A DNA stretch of 64,000 nt from Clostridia bacterium (GCA_017519405.1 JAFWSH010000004.1:1-64000), one strand, 5' to 3'; numbered from the stretch's first letter, positions 54,001-63,720 are shown. Notes: generated by a model from the letters alone, not told the origin. Made by a program: numbers and translations.

Positions 54001-55274
54001 CCGTGGTCTGGTCCGTGACGGAGGAGGGCGTCGACGTGGACGGCGGCATCCTGCGCCCGGACAGCGAAGGCCGCCTGGTCATGGAGCAGGACGGCATCGC
54101 CATGGTCTTCGTCCGGGAGGGCGGAGAGGCCCGGCACGAGCCGGTCTCCATGGGCGAGGCCGGCGCCCCCTACCTGGGCACCTGGGTGCTGACGGAGGCC
54201 CTCATGGAGGGCGTGTCCATGGACCCCGCCACCCTGGGCATGACCATGATCTTCACCTTCCATGACGACGGCACGGTGCTCATGTCCAACGGCGAGGAGG
54301 AGCACATGGTGCCCTGGTCCGTGACGGAGGAGGGCGCCAGCCTTGCCGGGATGCTCACGGTGGCGCCGGACGGGGAGGGGCACCTCACCATGGCGCAGCA
54401 GGGGGTGACCATGGTGTTCTCCCGGCAGGACGGCGCGGCTGCCCCTGCTGCGGAGCCCACGCCCGAGCCCACCCCCGAACCTACGCCTGAACCCACACCT
54501 GAACCTACACCTGAACCCACGCCCGAACCTACACCCGAACCCACGCCCGAACCTACACCCGAACCCACGCCTGAACCCACGCCTGAACCCACGCCCGAGC
54601 CCACGCCTGAACCCACACCCGAACCCACGTCCGAGCCCACCCCCGAGCCTGCGCCGGAACCCCGGTACGCCCCGGCGGCGGTGGACGTCACCTATGTCTG
54701 CGTGGCAGCGGAGGCGGGGGGCGTCTCCATCCCCCTGGAGCAGCTGGGGGATTACGCGGTGCGGTTCCAGGAAGACGGCGTCGCCCAGTTCCGGGTCGTC
54801 GGCTCGGAGCTGCCGGGCCTCACCTGGACCCGGGACGGCGCGGACTTTGTCATCGACTACTACGGCACCGCCCAGCTGCGGTTCGTGCCGGCGGCGGAGG
54901 GCCTGCGGCTGGACTACTTCGGCGCCATGGACCTCACCTTCGCCCCGGAGGGCGCGGCGGCTGAGCCCCTGCCGGCGGAGGCCATCCGCTACACCGACGG
55001 CAAGTTCGTCTGCACGGCGGCCGCCACCCCCGACGGCACCGCCCTCAACCTGGCCAACCTGGGCGGGGAGTACGCCATCCTGCTGGGCAGCGACGGCCTG
55101 GCCACCTTCACCATCAACGGCTACCCCCTCTCCGGCCTGCCCTGGCGGGAGGAGGAGGGCGTCTACATCGTGGACTACAACGGCGCCTACGACCTGCGCT
55201 TTGTCCCCATCCCGGGAGGCCTGGAGCTGGACTACTTCGGCACCATGGTCCTCACCTTCTCCCCGGCTCCCTGA
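51069..55274 (+). CDS. large secreted BspA-type leucine-rich-repeat protein
   Basis: The protein has 1401 residues with a signal peptide (1-21). Residues ~25-900 contain several blocks of LRR_5 (BspA/TpLRR) repeats such as [45 protein letters not shown] and [21 protein letters not shown]. Two tandem copies of a ~100-residue lipocalin-like domain follow (each starting [13 protein letters not shown], about 930-1125). Then comes a Pro-Thr-Glu repeat tract (about 1130-1200) and two further ~95-residue beta domains (each ending with an LxLDYFG...L.F phrase). No LPXTG or membrane anchor is present, so it is either released or held non-covalently. Such proteins bind host or microbial surfaces, which is inference. 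Confidence 0.9.
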   Translation: MRRCFLLLLMLCLLWTLPAGADPADFDFDAEKGTLNATGLTGDVVVPAEIDGVAVTALSRSIFRSDDSLTSLVLPEGIRVLDYCVAFDKNLTSLTLPAGLQVVRNGSLQSLSALEEITFPASVRSLGTGLLSGAGAIRRIVFLGPCPVMEGGFAPVNRDAVIQVPDDQLEAYRAAFAAIGVTNPVEGSGRSAVIPEPLFVREDYTFDPQTGTITAYSGRDPVLEIPDTIDGVPVQAIGRRAFYNKSFLLYIHLPDSIRRVEEEAFAASSIDYVNMPASLEVLENRAWKGITTSGHLVLPEGLTHIGDEAFNGCNGYRSVTFPAALAEIGENAFDYCSFTRMTFLGETPPRMAEHPFGTHQLLKHLSTAYVPCRLSPEQLRAWEEAFAPMGFEALSVFRTDPGDAGLAAFVGPGLPEEQAAEYNREGYLTACSATVPEVTPFAALNWRDVGFVRTVGLGPGAFKGSRTIRSFWPTHTGWFTEIGDEAFADSTLAWFEPFDSITVIGAEAFRGCAGLTDFQLPPFLTTLGSGALRDCTGITELTLPASLVSIGPEAFAGCTGLTRVVIRCDPDLIPEGSFPGVRDILLPADATDAQVADLSRKLGRAWNDPLLREGETPAAPIPMTAQPTDPALFEVDPEGTLTRYLGTEADVVVPREVGGVTVRTIAYGAFDSCRDYTDADVYSNRTSWTHLRSVVLPETVTEIADSAFSYCQQLETFICYGPLASTGRGTFRLCRSLQQAIFVNGTGRIDNYAFEGTDSLTTVWVPNTLEYLGDSAFVRSGIRSWRVDAVTLGDLPFNSCPNLEALHFTARVANVARNPVWQCPNLSLICYETTDLGFVPRDGLASQTASEVTVRVPPETDEENRNKASRSTLMWGSGTAVLVAEACPDPAEAMPDVAALLAWYAEHPVVLPEPEPTPAPRVAAPVGEAGAPYLGTWVLESIAMGETVHSAADFGMDLRITLMDTGEALTSSENSTEAVVWSVTEEGVDVDGGILRPDSEGRLVMEQDGIAMVFVREGGEARHEPVSMGEAGAPYLGTWVLTEALMEGVSMDPATLGMTMIFTFHDDGTVLMSNGEEEHMVPWSVTEEGASLAGMLTVAPDGEGHLTMAQQGVTMVFSRQDGAAAPAAEPTPEPTPEPTPEPTPEPTPEPTPEPTPEPTPEPTPEPTPEPTPEPTPEPTPEPTPEPTSEPTPEPAPEPRYAPAAVDVTYVCVAAEAGGVSIPLEQLGDYAVRFQEDGVAQFRVVGSELPGLTWTRDGADFVIDYYGTAQLRFVPAAEGLRLDYFGAMDLTFAPEGAAAEPLPAEAIRYTDGKFVCTAAATPDGTALNLANLGGEYAILLGSDGLATFTINGYPLSGLPWREEEGVYIVDYNGAYDLRFVPIPGGLELDYFGTMVLTFSPAP
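54452..54660. repeat. Pro-Thr-Glu coding tandem repeat
   Basis: A degenerate 12-bp unit (of the type GAACCCACGCCC) repeats about 17 times and encodes alternating EPTP units. Third-codon changes are scattered among the copies. It forms an extended linker between the lipocalin-like pair and the C-terminal domains. Confidence 0.85.
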
Positions 55275-55290
55275 GCCCCGTTTCCTATCC

Positions 55291-55319
55291 GGGCAGCCCA
55301 CCGCGGGCTGCCCTTTTTT
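55291..55319 (+). terminator. terminator of the LRR protein gene
   Basis: GGGCAGCCC pairs with GGGCTGCCC around a five-base loop and is followed by six Ts. Confidence 0.85.
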
Positions 55320-55370
55320 CTGCAAGCAAAAACGCCGCCCGGGGGCAGCGTTCCTGGCCTGTGGATTTCC

Positions 55371-55793
55371 TTACTTTCCGCTGTAGAACTCGGTCACCGT
55401 CTGATTCGCCTGGATCAGCACAGAGCTCTGGCGGAAGGTGGCGATCAGCTCATCCGCCGCGGCGTGGACCTGCTCCGGGGTGGTGTCGCTGAGGTAGATC
55501 ACCAGGGTGTACTCCTGGTAGAGGGTGTCCCCGTCCAGCCAGCCGCCGCCCGCCTCCTGGATGGTGTAGCCGCCGAAGTGGCGGATCAGGATCTGCTTCG
55601 CCTGCTCCTTCGCCTCCTCCGGCGGGAAGACGGGCTGGTTGGTGTCCTTGTCGTTGGTGCCCAGATACATCACGTACTGGGTGTCGGTTTTCCCCTGCTC
55701 CGCCGGGCGGAGGGCCACCGCCAGGGCGGCCGCGGACAGGCCGATGGCGATGACGCACAGGATGGCGATGACGATGCCGGTTTTCTTTGACAT
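55371..55793 (-). CDS. membrane-anchored DUF3574-like protein
   Basis: This 140-residue protein has an N-terminal helix (about 5-28) and a small extracellular domain with the phrases YLGTNDKDTNQPVF, HFGGYTIQEAGGGW and YTLVIYLSDT. It resembles the DUF3574 proteins of Bacillota, although I am not certain of the family name. The start at 55793 follows AAGGAG. A predicted promoter lies at 55834-55862 and it is transcribed alone. Function unknown. Confidence 0.72.
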   Translation of the reverse strand: MSKKTGIVIAILCVIAIGLSAAALAVALRPAEQGKTDTQYVMYLGTNDKDTNQPVFPPEEAKEQAKQILIRHFGGYTIQEAGGGWLDGDTLYQEYTLVIYLSDTTPEQVHAAADELIATFRQSSVLIQANQTVTEFYSGK

Positions 55794-55833
55794 GGCTGTT
55801 CTCCTTGTCCTTTGTTCGTGGTTTCCCGCTCCC

Positions 55834-55862
55834 ACTATACCACCGGGCCGCGGTTTTGTCCA
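55834..55862 (-). promoter_or_regulatory. promoter of the DUF3574-like gene
   Basis: On the minus strand TGGACA and TATAGT are separated by 17 bases. It lies directly downstream of the terminator of the preceding gene. Confidence 0.6.
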
Positions 55863-55867
55863 CCCAA

Positions 55868-55892
55868 GGAAAAAGCGCGGCCGAAGCCGCGC
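55868..55892 (-). terminator. terminator of the secreted protein gene at 55908
   Basis: On the minus strand GCGCGGC and GCCGCGC flank a TTCG tetraloop and are followed by TTTTTCC. This is a textbook stem. Confidence 0.85.
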
Positions 55893-55907
55893 CGCAGTTT
55901 GTTCCGC

Positions 55908-56570
55908 TTACTCGTCTTTCTCGGTCTGCAGGCTGGTGAAGGGCATCAGCATGGGAGCCAGCTTGGCGCCCTGCCACAGCGCCAGCATGGCCTCCGCCGC
56001 GGCCGCCTCGCAGGGCTGCCCGTCCAGGGTCCACACGTTGGCCGCCTCGCTGTTGTAGACCAGCAGGTGCTGCACCACAAAGGTGCCGTTCTGGAAGATC
56101 CCGTACTCATACTGGCTCTCAAAGGCGCTGTTGGAGCCCTCGGTGAAGATGGCCAGCTTGCCGGTCTCCGTGTCCGGCACCAGGTAGAAGCGGTAGCGGT
56201 CCCAGCCCCGGCAGGCCAGCACCGGCACGCCCTGCATCTGGGTCCAGATGTCCAGGACGCAGCCGTCCATATACTCGTTCTCCGCCGTCTCGCCGATGAT
56301 CAGCTCCTCGACGCCGTCCCCGTCCAGGTCCACAAAGGCATAGCCCACCGCGTCCAGGCCGCTGGTGCCCTCCGCCCGGGCGATGGTCCGGGTGAAGCGG
56401 TTGAAGCCCTTCATCTCGTCCACTTCCGCGGGCTCCTCCGCTGCCGTCATGCCCGCCAGGGTCATGTCCAGCACGCTCTGGTAGGGGTTGGCCTCCCCCA
56501 GCGCCACCGCGCCGCTCAGGAAAAAGATCGCCAGCAGCGCCGCCAGCATCCTCCGTGTCATCCGCCGCAT
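55908..56570 (-). CDS. secreted protein of unknown function with Asp-rich calcium-loop-like motif
   Basis: This 220-residue protein has a signal peptide (about 1-26). The middle contains YAFVDLDGDGVEELIIGE, which resembles the calcium-binding loops of FG-GAP/EF-hand-like repeats seen in many secreted Clostridia proteins. The rest is mixed alpha/beta with no family I recognise. AAAGGAGG precedes the start. It is bounded by terminators on both sides and so is probably a single-gene unit. Confidence 0.72.
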   Translation of the reverse strand: MRRMTRRMLAALLAIFFLSGAVALGEANPYQSVLDMTLAGMTAAEEPAEVDEMKGFNRFTRTIARAEGTSGLDAVGYAFVDLDGDGVEELIIGETAENEYMDGCVLDIWTQMQGVPVLACRGWDRYRFYLVPDTETGKLAIFTEGSNSAFESQYEYGIFQNGTFVVQHLLVYNSEAANVWTLDGQPCEAAAAEAMLALWQGAKLAPMLMPFTSLQTEKDE

Positions 56571-56657
56571 GATACATGCCTCCTTTTTTTGTTCCGGTTC
56601 CGCTCATTCAACGATGGTTCCCCGCTGTTTCTTCCCGGTTTCTTTTTCTATGGTATC

Positions 56658-56694
56658 ACAAAAGAGGGGCCGGCGCAACCGTCAGCCCCTCTTT
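56658..56694 (-). terminator. terminator of the VWA protein gene
   Basis: On the minus strand AAAGAGGGGC pairs with GCCCCTCTTT around a G/C-rich loop and is followed by TTTTGTG. It lies 22 bases after the stop. Confidence 0.75.
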
Positions 56695-56716
56695 CCCCGT
56701 GGGATGCCTCGCCCGC

Positions 56717-57361
56717 TCACTGGCCCCGGCGGCGGACGTCCGCCTCCACGCCCTCCTTCCAGCGGGCGCTGCGGGGTGCCGCGCGGCGGCAGTCCTCCAG
56801 GGCCATGCCCACCGCCTCGAAATTCATGCCCACACCGATGCTGTCACAGTGGTAGGTCACCGCCCGGTCCGCCGGGATGCCGTAGCGGGCGGCCGTCTCC
56901 ACCCCGTCCATGTTGGCCCCCAGGAAGAAAAACTCCCAGCCCTGCTCCTGGCGCTGGCGGATCATCCGGCGCACCTCCTCGGCGGAGTGGCGGCGGCTGG
57001 CGTTCTCCATGCCGTCGGTGGTGATGACAAAGACGGTGTGCTCCGGCACGTCCTCCGCCCGGGCATATTTGTGGACGTTGCCGATGTGGTGGATGGCGTC
57101 GGCGATGGCGTCCACCAGGGCGGTGCAGCCCCCCACCTCATAGTCCCGCCGGGTCATGGGGCGGATCTCCTCCAGGGGCACCCGGTCGTGGAGCACCCGG
57201 CTGGTGTCGTCGAAGAGGACGGTGGAGACCAGGGCCTCCCCTTCCATCCCCTTCTGCTTCTCGATCATGCTGTTGAAGCCCCCGATGGTGTCCGCCTCCA
57301 AGCCGTGCATGGAGCCGGAGCGGTCCAGGATGAAAACCATTTCCGTCAGATTCTTTTTCAT
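56717..57361 (-). CDS. von Willebrand factor type A domain protein
   Basis: This 214-residue cytoplasmic protein consists of one VWA domain with the MIDAS motif DRSGSM near residue 13, the conserved Thr in VGGCTALVDAI and Asp in ITTDGMEN. VWA domains bind metal and partner proteins, and TerF/TerY-like or stand-alone forms of this length exist. No partner ATPase is adjacent. The start at 57361 follows AAAGGAGG. A longer frame upstream has no ribosome site. Confidence 0.87.
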   Translation of the reverse strand: MKKNLTEMVFILDRSGSMHGLEADTIGGFNSMIEKQKGMEGEALVSTVLFDDTSRVLHDRVPLEEIRPMTRRDYEVGGCTALVDAIADAIHHIGNVHKYARAEDVPEHTVFVITTDGMENASRRHSAEEVRRMIRQRQEQGWEFFFLGANMDGVETAARYGIPADRAVTYHCDSIGVGMNFEAVGMALEDCRRAAPRSARWKEGVEADVRRRGQ

Positions 57362-57440
57362 GGCGATTGCCTCCTTTATCACGCTTCGCAGGTCCCTCCC
57401 TGCATGCCCATCATAGCACGCCGGGGGAGAATCGTGGTCG

Positions 57441-57456
57441 TTTGTCAGGCGACAAA
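57441..57456. repeat. short perfect inverted repeat upstream of the VWA gene
   Basis: TTTGTC and GACAAA flank AGGC. It lies between the spc-operon terminator and the VWA gene, in the likely promoter region of the latter, and could be an operator. Confidence 0.35.
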
Positions 57457-57464
57457 TCGCGGCA

Positions 57465-57492
57465 GCAAAAAAGTCTCCCGCGGGAGACTTTT
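57465..57492 (-). terminator. terminator of the spc ribosomal operon
   Basis: AAAAGTCTCCCG and CGGGAGACTTTT form a perfect 24-base palindrome. On the minus strand it ends in six Ts, 8 bases after the rpmJ stop. It marks the end of the ribosomal protein operon. Confidence 0.85.
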
Positions 57493-57500
57493 GACGGGAC

Positions 57501-57865
<365 letters not shown>

Positions 57866-57869
57866 GCTT

Positions 57870-58169
57870 TCAGTCCTCCTTGCAAAAGGGCTCTTCGGGG
57901 CCGAAGCCGTTCTCCTTCAGGAAGCTCCGGACATCGCTGTCCTTGAGCCGCCGCTGGTCCCGGAGGGTGTCCAGGGTGTCCATCCGGACGGGTCTCGGCC
58001 TGAGATGTTTCATCTTTTTCTTCTTGGGATGCTCCAGCTTCCGCGTGAGGCCATCCGCCATCAGGACGTAACCGTCCTCCGGCGGGGCAAGCACCACGAA
58101 GGAGCGCTTGCGGTCTCTGCCCTGGGTGGAGGTGACCACACGGCCGGTTTCAAAGGGGATCGGTTCCAT
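57870..58169 (-). CDS. KOW-domain RNA-binding protein (L14e/L27e-like)
   Basis: This 99-residue protein has an N-terminal KOW/SH3-like barrel ([22 protein letters not shown]) and a basic middle segment ([15 protein letters not shown]). Proteins of this kind are regularly encoded between map and infA in Clostridia, and a role with the ribosome is presumed. It overlaps the end of map by 20 bases, and infA starts 4 bases after it. Confidence 0.88.
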   Translation of the reverse strand: MEPIPFETGRVVTSTQGRDRKRSFVVLAPPEDGYVLMADGLTRKLEHPKKKKMKHLRPRPVRMDTLDTLRDQRRLKDSDVRSFLKENGFGPEEPFCKED

Positions 58170-58944
58170 GCTCCTGCTCCTTCCATTGAAAGCCCGGCAG
58201 GGTCAGAATCTCCGGCAGGCCGTCAGGGCCCACCGCCAGGGTGTGCTCATAGTGGGAGCAGAGGCTCCTGTCCCGGGTCCGGATGCCCCAGCCGTCGTCG
58301 TCCTCGTCCACATGCCAGTCCCCCATGGCGATCATGGGCTCGATGGCGATGGTCATCCCCGGCAGCAGGCGCATGCCGTGGCCGGGCTGGCCGAAGTTGT
58401 AGACGGTGGGTTCCTCGTGCATCTCGCGCCCGATGCCGTGTCCGGTCAGGTCGCGGATGACGCCGTACCCGTGGGATTCCGCCAGGGCCTGGACCGCATG
58501 GCCGATGTCCCCCAGCCGCTGCCCGTGCACCGCCTGCCGCGCTCCCTCAAAGAAGCACTGCTCGGTGACCCGGATCAGCTGCCGGGCCTGTGGTGAGATC
58601 TCCCCCACCGGCACCGTCAGCGCACTGTCCGCCTGCCAGCCGTCCAGCACCAGGCCGCAGTCGATGGAGACGATGCTCCCCTCCCGCAGCACCTGCCGCC
58701 TGGACGGTATCCCGTGCACCACCTGGTCATCCACGGAGGTGCACAGCGTGGCCGGATATCCCTCGTAGCCCAGAAAGGAGGGCTTGGCGTGGTTTTTGCG
58801 AATCAGCTGCTCCGCAAAGCGGTCCAGTTCCGCCGTGTTGATCCCCGGCTCCACCTTCCGGCTGACCTCCTGCAGCACCATGTGCAGCAGGGCGCCCGCC
58901 TCCCGCATCTTCGCAATCTGTTCGCTGTTCTTGATGGTGATCAT
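58150..58944 (-). CDS. map: methionine aminopeptidase type I
   Basis: Map removes the initiator Met from new proteins. The 264-residue enzyme has the five metal ligands in order: two Asp (SIDCGLVLDGWQADSA region), His in TGHGIG, Glu in IAIEPM and Glu near the C-terminus. It lacks the SEC-C extension. Its start overlaps the adk stop (TGATG type), so the two are coupled. Confidence 0.95.
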   Translation of the reverse strand: MITIKNSEQIAKMREAGALLHMVLQEVSRKVEPGINTAELDRFAEQLIRKNHAKPSFLGYEGYPATLCTSVDDQVVHGIPSRRQVLREGSIVSIDCGLVLDGWQADSALTVPVGEISPQARQLIRVTEQCFFEGARQAVHGQRLGDIGHAVQALAESHGYGVIRDLTGHGIGREMHEEPTVYNFGQPGHGMRLLPGMTIAIEPMIAMGDWHVDEDDDGWGIRTRDRSLCSHYEHTLAVGPDGLPEILTLPGFQWKEQEHGTDPL

Positions 58945-59567
58945 CAGGCCTGGAGCTCCTTGAGGATCGCCGCAAAGATGGCATCCATGTCACCCGCGCC
59001 GTCGATCTTGACCAGCTTGCCCCGCGCCTGGTAGAAATCCACCAGCGGCGCGGTCTTGCTGTGGTAGGACTTGAGCCGGTTCAGCACGGTCTCCGCCTTG
59101 TCGTCCTCCCGCTGGATCAGGGGTTCCCCGCAGTTGGCGCAGGTGGTGGCCCCGTTCAGCAGGCTGACATGGTAGGTGGCGCCGCACTTCAGGCACACCC
59201 GGCGGCCGGAGATCCGCTGAATCAGCTTCTCATCCGCCACATCCAGCTCCACCACCTTGTCGATGGTGGCGATGCCCTCCAGGGCCTCGGCCTGGGGAAC
59301 CGTCCGGGGGAAGCCGTCCAGGATATAGCCGCCCGCGCAGTCCGGCGCCTGCAGCCGCTCCTTGACAATGTCGATGATGACGTCATCCGGTACCAGGCCG
59401 CCCGCGTCCATGTAGGCCTTGGCCTTCAGGCCGGTGGGGGTCTGGTCCGCGATGGCACGCCGCAGCATGTCACCGGTGGAAATCTGCGGAATGTTCAGGG
59501 CCGCGCAGATGCGCTGCGCCTGGGTTCCCTTTCCTGCGCCGGGAGGGCCCAGAAAGATGATGTTCAT
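58944..59567 (-). CDS. adk: adenylate kinase (zinc-containing)
   Basis: Adenylate kinase interconverts 2 ADP with ATP and AMP. It has 207 residues, with P-loop GPPGAGKGT at 7-15 and a LID domain with four cysteines (CLKCG and CANCG), the zinc form found in Gram-positive bacteria. The start at 59567 follows AAAGGAG, and a 15-codon longer frame precedes that site. It lies between secY and map as usual. Confidence 0.96.
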   Translation of the reverse strand: MNIIFLGPPGAGKGTQAQRICAALNIPQISTGDMLRRAIADQTPTGLKAKAYMDAGGLVPDDVIIDIVKERLQAPDCAGGYILDGFPRTVPQAEALEGIATIDKVVELDVADEKLIQRISGRRVCLKCGATYHVSLLNGATTCANCGEPLIQREDDKAETVLNRLKSYHSKTAPLVDFYQARGKLVKIDGAGDMDAIFAAILKELQA

Positions 59568-59663
59568 CTCTGTCGCTCCTTTCGCGTCATGTTCCGTTGA
59601 TGCCGCTTGCACGCACGCGCCATGCGCCGGCCCCGTTCAGGAGGCGGCGCATGGCGGTGTTGA

Positions 59664-60950
59664 TTACATGAAGCCGCCTTTTTCCACATCCATGTCGACG
59701 CCGCGGATGCTCATCTCGCCCTCGATGGTGCGGATGGTCTCCAGGGCCACGGACACGGCGATCAGGATCGAGCTGGCCGCGAAGGGCACGCTCATGTTCA
59801 GGCTCCGGGTCAGCAGCGAAGGCACTGCCGCCAGGACGGCCAGGTAGAGCGCGGCGAAGAGGTTCAGCCGGCCCACCACGCTCTGCAGATAGCGGGCGAT
59901 GTTCTGGCTCCGCTGTCCGGGGATGGTGGCGCCCTGCATGATCAGCTGCTCCGCCTGCTTCTTGGGATCGAAGCTGATGGAGGAGTAGAAATAGGTGAAG
60001 GCGATGATCAGCAGCGCGGAGATGATGATGTACAGCACGCTGCCGTTGGACATGTTGGCGTTCCACCACTGGGTGAAGGCGCCCTGGGAGTTGATCATCT
60101 GGGCGATGGTGCCCGGGAAGGCCAGGAAAGAGTAGGCGAAGATCAGCGGCATGACGCCCACGCTGACCACCTTCAGGGTCAGGCGGGTGTTCTGGCCGCC
60201 GTAGACGCGGCGTCCCTTGGTCTGCTTGGCGATCTGCAGGGGGATCCGGCGCTCGGCCAGCTCCACGAAGGTCACCACGATGGTCATCAGCACTGCCACC
60301 ACGAAGATCACAACCACGGAGACCCAGCCACTGGTGGTACCCTGGGCGCCGGCGGAGGTGAAGTTGGTGATGATGCCGTTGAACAGGTTGGACACGATGC
60401 CCACGAAGATCAGCAGGGAAATGCCGTTGCCCACGCCCTTGTCGGTGATGCGCTCGCCGATCCACATGGCCAGGGCAGAGCCGCCTGCCATGGACAGACC
60501 CACCATGATCATGTTGACCCAGCGGGCATTGCCGTTGGCGGAGGTCACGCCGCCCAGGCCGGACACAATGCCGATGGCCTGCAGGGCAGCCAGACCCACG
60601 GTGACATACCGGGTGATCCGGGAGATCTTCTCCCGGCCCGCGCCGGTCTCATCCTGCTGCATGCGCTCCAGCGCCGGAATGGCGATGCACAGCAGCTGCA
60701 TGATAATGCTGGCGTTGATGTAGGGGGTGATGCCCATGGCCATGATGGTCATCTGGCTGAAGGCGTTACCGGTCATCATGTTCACCAGCTGCAGCAGGCC
60801 GTACTGGTTCATGTCCACCAGGTTGGAGGGATCCACGCCGGGGGCGGGAATCACGCCCACCAGGCGGTAGATCAGCAGCATGGCGAAGGTGTAGAGGATC
60901 TTCTTGCGGAGCTCCGGGGTGTTCCAGATCTTGCGCAGATTCTCCAGCAT
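59664..60950 (-). CDS. secY: protein translocase subunit SecY
   Basis: This is the central channel of the Sec translocon, with 428 residues and ten helices. Family phrases include IYRLVGVIPAPGVD near the N-terminus, MTIMAMGITPYINASIIMQL, GIGNGISLLIF-like (GVGNGISLLIFVGIVSN) and YFYSSISFDPKKQAEQL. It starts one base before the rplO stop region, so it is tightly coupled in the operon. Confidence 0.97.
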   Translation of the reverse strand: MLENLRKIWNTPELRKKILYTFAMLLIYRLVGVIPAPGVDPSNLVDMNQYGLLQLVNMMTGNAFSQMTIMAMGITPYINASIIMQLLCIAIPALERMQQDETGAGREKISRITRYVTVGLAALQAIGIVSGLGGVTSANGNARWVNMIMVGLSMAGGSALAMWIGERITDKGVGNGISLLIFVGIVSNLFNGIITNFTSAGAQGTTSGWVSVVVIFVVAVLMTIVVTFVELAERRIPLQIAKQTKGRRVYGGQNTRLTLKVVSVGVMPLIFAYSFLAFPGTIAQMINSQGAFTQWWNANMSNGSVLYIIISALLIIAFTYFYSSISFDPKKQAEQLIMQGATIPGQRSQNIARYLQSVVGRLNLFAALYLAVLAAVPSLLTRSLNMSVPFAASSILIAVSVALETIRTIEGEMSIRGVDMDVEKGGFM

Positions 60951-60951
60951 C

Positions 60952-61392
60952 TCAGACCACCTCGGCTTTCCCGCCGAGCGCCTCGATCTTTTCCTTGGCA
61001 GAGGCAGTGAACTTGGCGGCCTTCACGGTCAGCTTCTTGGTGAGTTCGCCGCCGCCCATGATCTTGACGCCGCCCAGCACCTTCTTGATGATGCCGGCGT
61101 CCAGCAGGGCCTGCGCGTCGACCACAGCGCCATCCTCAAAGACTTCCAGGCGCTCGACGTTCACCGCGGCGTAGTCCGTGCCAAAGATATTGGTAAAGCC
61201 CTTCTTGGGAACGCGGCGGTACAGAGGCATCTGGCCGCCCTCGAAACCCGGGCGCTTGCCGCCGCCGGAGCGCGCCTTGGCGCCCTTGTGGCCCTTGCCG
61301 GAGGTCTTGCCCAGACCGGAACCGACGCCGCGGCCCAGCCGCTTGGGAGCGGTGGTGGAGCCCGCAGCCGGTCTCAGTTCATGCAGTTTCAT
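60952..61392 (-). CDS. rplO: 50S ribosomal protein L15
   Basis: This 146-residue L15 has the Gly-rich N-terminal part ([20 protein letters not shown]) and the conserved [18 protein letters not shown]. Order and spacing are as in other Gram-positive spc operons. Confidence 0.97.
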   Translation of the reverse strand: MKLHELRPAAGSTTAPKRLGRGVGSGLGKTSGKGHKGAKARSGGGKRPGFEGGQMPLYRRVPKKGFTNIFGTDYAAVNVERLEVFEDGAVVDAQALLDAGIIKKVLGGVKIMGGGELTKKLTVKAAKFTASAKEKIEALGGKAEVV

Positions 61393-61405
61393 CGGTACTC
61401 CCTCC

Positions 61406-61588
61406 TTACTCGTTCACTTCTTCGACCTTCACCAGGTGCTTGACGATGAAGATCTGGCCGCGGACCGCCGGGTTGTCGGCCAGCACCACGCTGTGGCCCA
61501 CTTTCCTCAGACCCAGGGCAGCCACGGTTGCCTTGTGTTTCGGCATGGAGGCGATGGGAGATTTCACCAGTGTAATCTTCAGTTTCAT
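61406..61588 (-). CDS. rpmD: 50S ribosomal protein L30
   Basis: This short L30 has 60 residues ([20 protein letters not shown] at the start, then [20 protein letters not shown]). A longer frame exists upstream but overlaps rpsE. The ATG at 61588 has a GGAGGGGA ribosome site. Confidence 0.96.
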   Translation of the reverse strand: MKLKITLVKSPIASMPKHKATVAALGLRKVGHSVVLADNPAVRGQIFIVKHLVKVEEVNE

Positions 61589-61601
61589 CTCTGTCCCCTC
61601 C

Positions 61602-62099
61602 TTAACCCAGCAGATCTTCCACGGTCTTGCCGCGCATCTGCGCCACCTGCTCGGGGGTGCGGAGAAGCTTGAGGGCTTCGATCGTCGCCTTGACCATGTT
61701 GATGGGGTTGTTGGTACCGAAGGACTTGGTGCGGATGTTGCGCACACCGGCCATCTCCAGCACGGCACGGGCCGCGCCGCCGGCGATCACGCCGGTGCCC
61801 TCGGGAGCGGGCATCAGGACCACCTTGGCGGTGGAGTAGTAGCCCGTCACCTCGTGGGGGATGGTGGTGCCGGACAGGGGCACCGTGATCATGGACTTCT
61901 TGGCGTCCTCGTTGGCCTTGCGGATGGCCTCGGGGACCTCGATCGCCTTGCCCATGCCGGCAGCCACGCGGCCATTCTCGTCGCCCACAACCACCAGCGC
62001 GGAGAACCGCATGTTGCGGCCGCCCTTCACCGTCTTGGAGACGCGGTTGATGGCCACCAGACGATCTTTGAATTCGCTCTTCTGTTCAAAACGCTGCAT
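61602..62099 (-). CDS. rpsE: 30S ribosomal protein S5
   Basis: This 165-residue S5 has the N-terminal double-stranded RNA-binding fold ([24 protein letters not shown]) and the C-terminal domain ([22 protein letters not shown]). It takes part in decoding accuracy. It lies between rplR and rpmD. Confidence 0.97.
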   Translation of the reverse strand: MQRFEQKSEFKDRLVAINRVSKTVKGGRNMRFSALVVVGDENGRVAAGMGKAIEVPEAIRKANEDAKKSMITVPLSGTTIPHEVTGYYSTAKVVLMPAPEGTGVIAGGAARAVLEMAGVRNIRTKSFGTNNPINMVKATIEALKLLRTPEQVAQMRGKTVEDLLG

Positions 62100-62119
62100 T
62101 TGCGTGTGTCCTCCTTTGC

Positions 62120-62488
62120 TCAGAATTCGAGTCCGGCTTCGCGGGCACCCTCGGCGACGGCCGCCACGCGGCCGGTGTAGAGGTAGCCGCCGCGGTCAAA
62201 CACAACGCACTTGATGCCGGCCTGGACAGCACGCTCACCGATCAGCTTGCCGACGAGCTTGGCAGCACCGGTCTTGTCCACTTCCTCCAGCTGGGCCTTG
62301 ACCTGGGGATCCAGGGTGGAAGCGCTGACCAGGGTGGTGCCCTTCACGTCGTCAATGATCTGGGCCTGAATGTGCTTGTTGGAACGGTAGACGGAAAGAC
62401 GCGGCATTTCGGGGGTGCCGCTGATCTTTTTGCGGACGCGGGCATGACGGATCACGCGGATTTCATTGCGGTCACGCTTTTTGAACAT
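62120..62488 (-). CDS. rplR: 50S ribosomal protein L18
   Basis: This 122-residue L18 binds 5S rRNA. The basic N-terminus ([19 protein letters not shown]) and the phrases [18 protein letters not shown] and [28 protein letters not shown] are standard. Confidence 0.97.
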   Translation of the reverse strand: MFKKRDRNEIRVIRHARVRKKISGTPEMPRLSVYRSNKHIQAQIIDDVKGTTLVSASTLDPQVKAQLEEVDKTGAAKLVGKLIGERAVQAGIKCVVFDRGGYLYTGRVAAVAEGAREAGLEF

Positions 62489-62506
62489 GTGCAGTCACTC
62501 CCTTTC

Positions 62507-63055
62507 TTACTTTTTGCCGGTCTTGCCTTCCTTGCGGAGGATGTGCTCACCCTGATACTTGATGCCCTTGCCCAGGTAGGGTTCGGGCTTGCGGATGGCA
62601 CGGATGTCCGCCGCGAGGCTGCCGACCTGCTGCTTGTTGGCGCCCTTGATGACGATGGTGGTGTCATTGGGCGTCTCGAAGGTGATGCCCTCGGGGGCAT
62701 CCAGGATCACAGGATGGGAGAAGCCGATGGCGATGTTCAGCTTCTTGCCGGAGTTCTCGGCCTTGGCCTTGTAGCCGGTGCCCACCATCTCCAGCGTACG
62801 GGCGAACCCGTCGGTGACGCCCACCACCATGTTATGGATCAGGGCGCGATACAGGCCGTGCATGGCCCGATGCTGCTTGTCCTCGGAGTGACGCTCGACG
62901 GTGATGACGCCGGCTTCGCTCTTTACGGTGATTTCAGGATTCACCTGCTGGGTGAGGGTGCCCTTGGGGCCCTTCACGGTCACCAGGTTCGCCCCGTCAA
63001 TATCAACCGTCACGCCCGCGGGGACATGGATCGGAAGTTTTCCGATACGAGACAT
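62507..63055 (-). CDS. rplF: 50S ribosomal protein L6
   Basis: This 182-residue L6 is made of two similar domains (MSRIGKLPIHVPAGVTVDID at the start, and near the end RKPEPYLGKGIKYQGEHILR). It binds near the sarcin-ricin loop. A clear ribosome site is present. Confidence 0.97.
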   Translation of the reverse strand: MSRIGKLPIHVPAGVTVDIDGANLVTVKGPKGTLTQQVNPEITVKSEAGVITVERHSEDKQHRAMHGLYRALIHNMVVGVTDGFARTLEMVGTGYKAKAENSGKKLNIAIGFSHPVILDAPEGITFETPNDTTIVIKGANKQQVGSLAADIRAIRKPEPYLGKGIKYQGEHILRKEGKTGKK

Positions 63056-63085
63056 TCTTTCACACCTCCATGAACGTGTCGGTTC

Positions 63086-63490
63086 TTACCAGATGTAGGC
63101 GAGCACTTCGCCGCCGATCTGCTGTTTGCGGGCTTCCTTGTCCGTCATCAGTCCCCGGGACGTGGAGACGATGGCGATGCCCAGGCCGCCCAGAACCTTG
63201 GGCAGCTCTTCGCAGCGCGCATACACGCGCAGGCCGGGCTTGGAGATCCGCTTCAGACCCGCGATCACGGGGGTGGAGCGGTTCACGCCGGTATACTTCA
63301 GGGTGATCTTGATGGAACCCTGAACGCCGTCATCGATGAAATCCACAGCCTTCACATAGCCCTCGCTCAGCAGGATCTTGGCGATGGCCTTCTTGGTGTT
63401 GCTGGCGGGCAGGACCACGGCGTCGTGCCGGGCCACCTGCGCATTGCGGATGCGGGTGAGCATATCGGCGATGGGATCATTCACAACCAT
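63086..63490 (-). CDS. rpsH: 30S ribosomal protein S8
   Basis: This 134-residue S8 ([20 protein letters not shown] at the start, [15 protein letters not shown] near the end) binds 16S rRNA and is the regulator of the spc operon in Escherichia coli. The start at 63490 follows GGAGG. A longer frame upstream overlaps rpsN. Confidence 0.97.
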   Translation of the reverse strand: MVVNDPIADMLTRIRNAQVARHDAVVLPASNTKKAIAKILLSEGYVKAVDFIDDGVQGSIKITLKYTGVNRSTPVIAGLKRISKPGLRVYARCEELPKVLGGLGIAIVSTSRGLMTDKEARKQQIGGEVLAYIW

Positions 63491-63519
63491 GATGGAACCT
63501 CCTTCCGTTTTCTCCCCGC

Positions 63520-63705
63520 TTACCAGCTGGCCTTGCGGACACCGGGGATCTGACCCTTGTAGGCCAACTCTCTGAAGCAGATGCGGCACACGCCGTAGCG
63601 GCGAAGCACAGAGTGGGGACGGCCGCACAGACGGCAGCGCGTGTAAGCCCTCGTGGAATACTTTGCCGGGCGCGCCTGCTTGACTTTCATACTTGTTTTA
63701 GCCAT
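63520..63705 (-). CDS. rpsN: 30S ribosomal protein S14 type Z
   Basis: This is the short zinc-binding S14 with 61 residues and two CxxC pairs (CRLCGR and CRICFR). This form is typical of Gram-positive bacteria and needs zinc. It lies between rplE and rpsH. Confidence 0.97.
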   Translation of the reverse strand: MAKTSMKVKQARPAKYSTRAYTRCRLCGRPHSVLRRYGVCRICFRELAYKGQIPGVRKASW

Positions 63706-63720
63706 TTGTGCGTTTCCTCC

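Noticed and set aside
54452..54660. Regular repeats resembling a CRISPR array
   Set aside because: The unit is 12 bp with no unique spacers and lies in frame in a coding gene. No cas gene is present.
54170..54691. Minus-strand frame with Gly-Ser-Gly-Val repeats
   Set aside because: It is an antisense image of the EPTP linker and not a silk-like protein.
50985..55325. 1446-codon minus-strand frame opposite the LRR protein
   Set aside because: It mirrors the real gene. Its Gly/Val/Arg runs come from the antisense of the Pro-Thr-Glu repeats.
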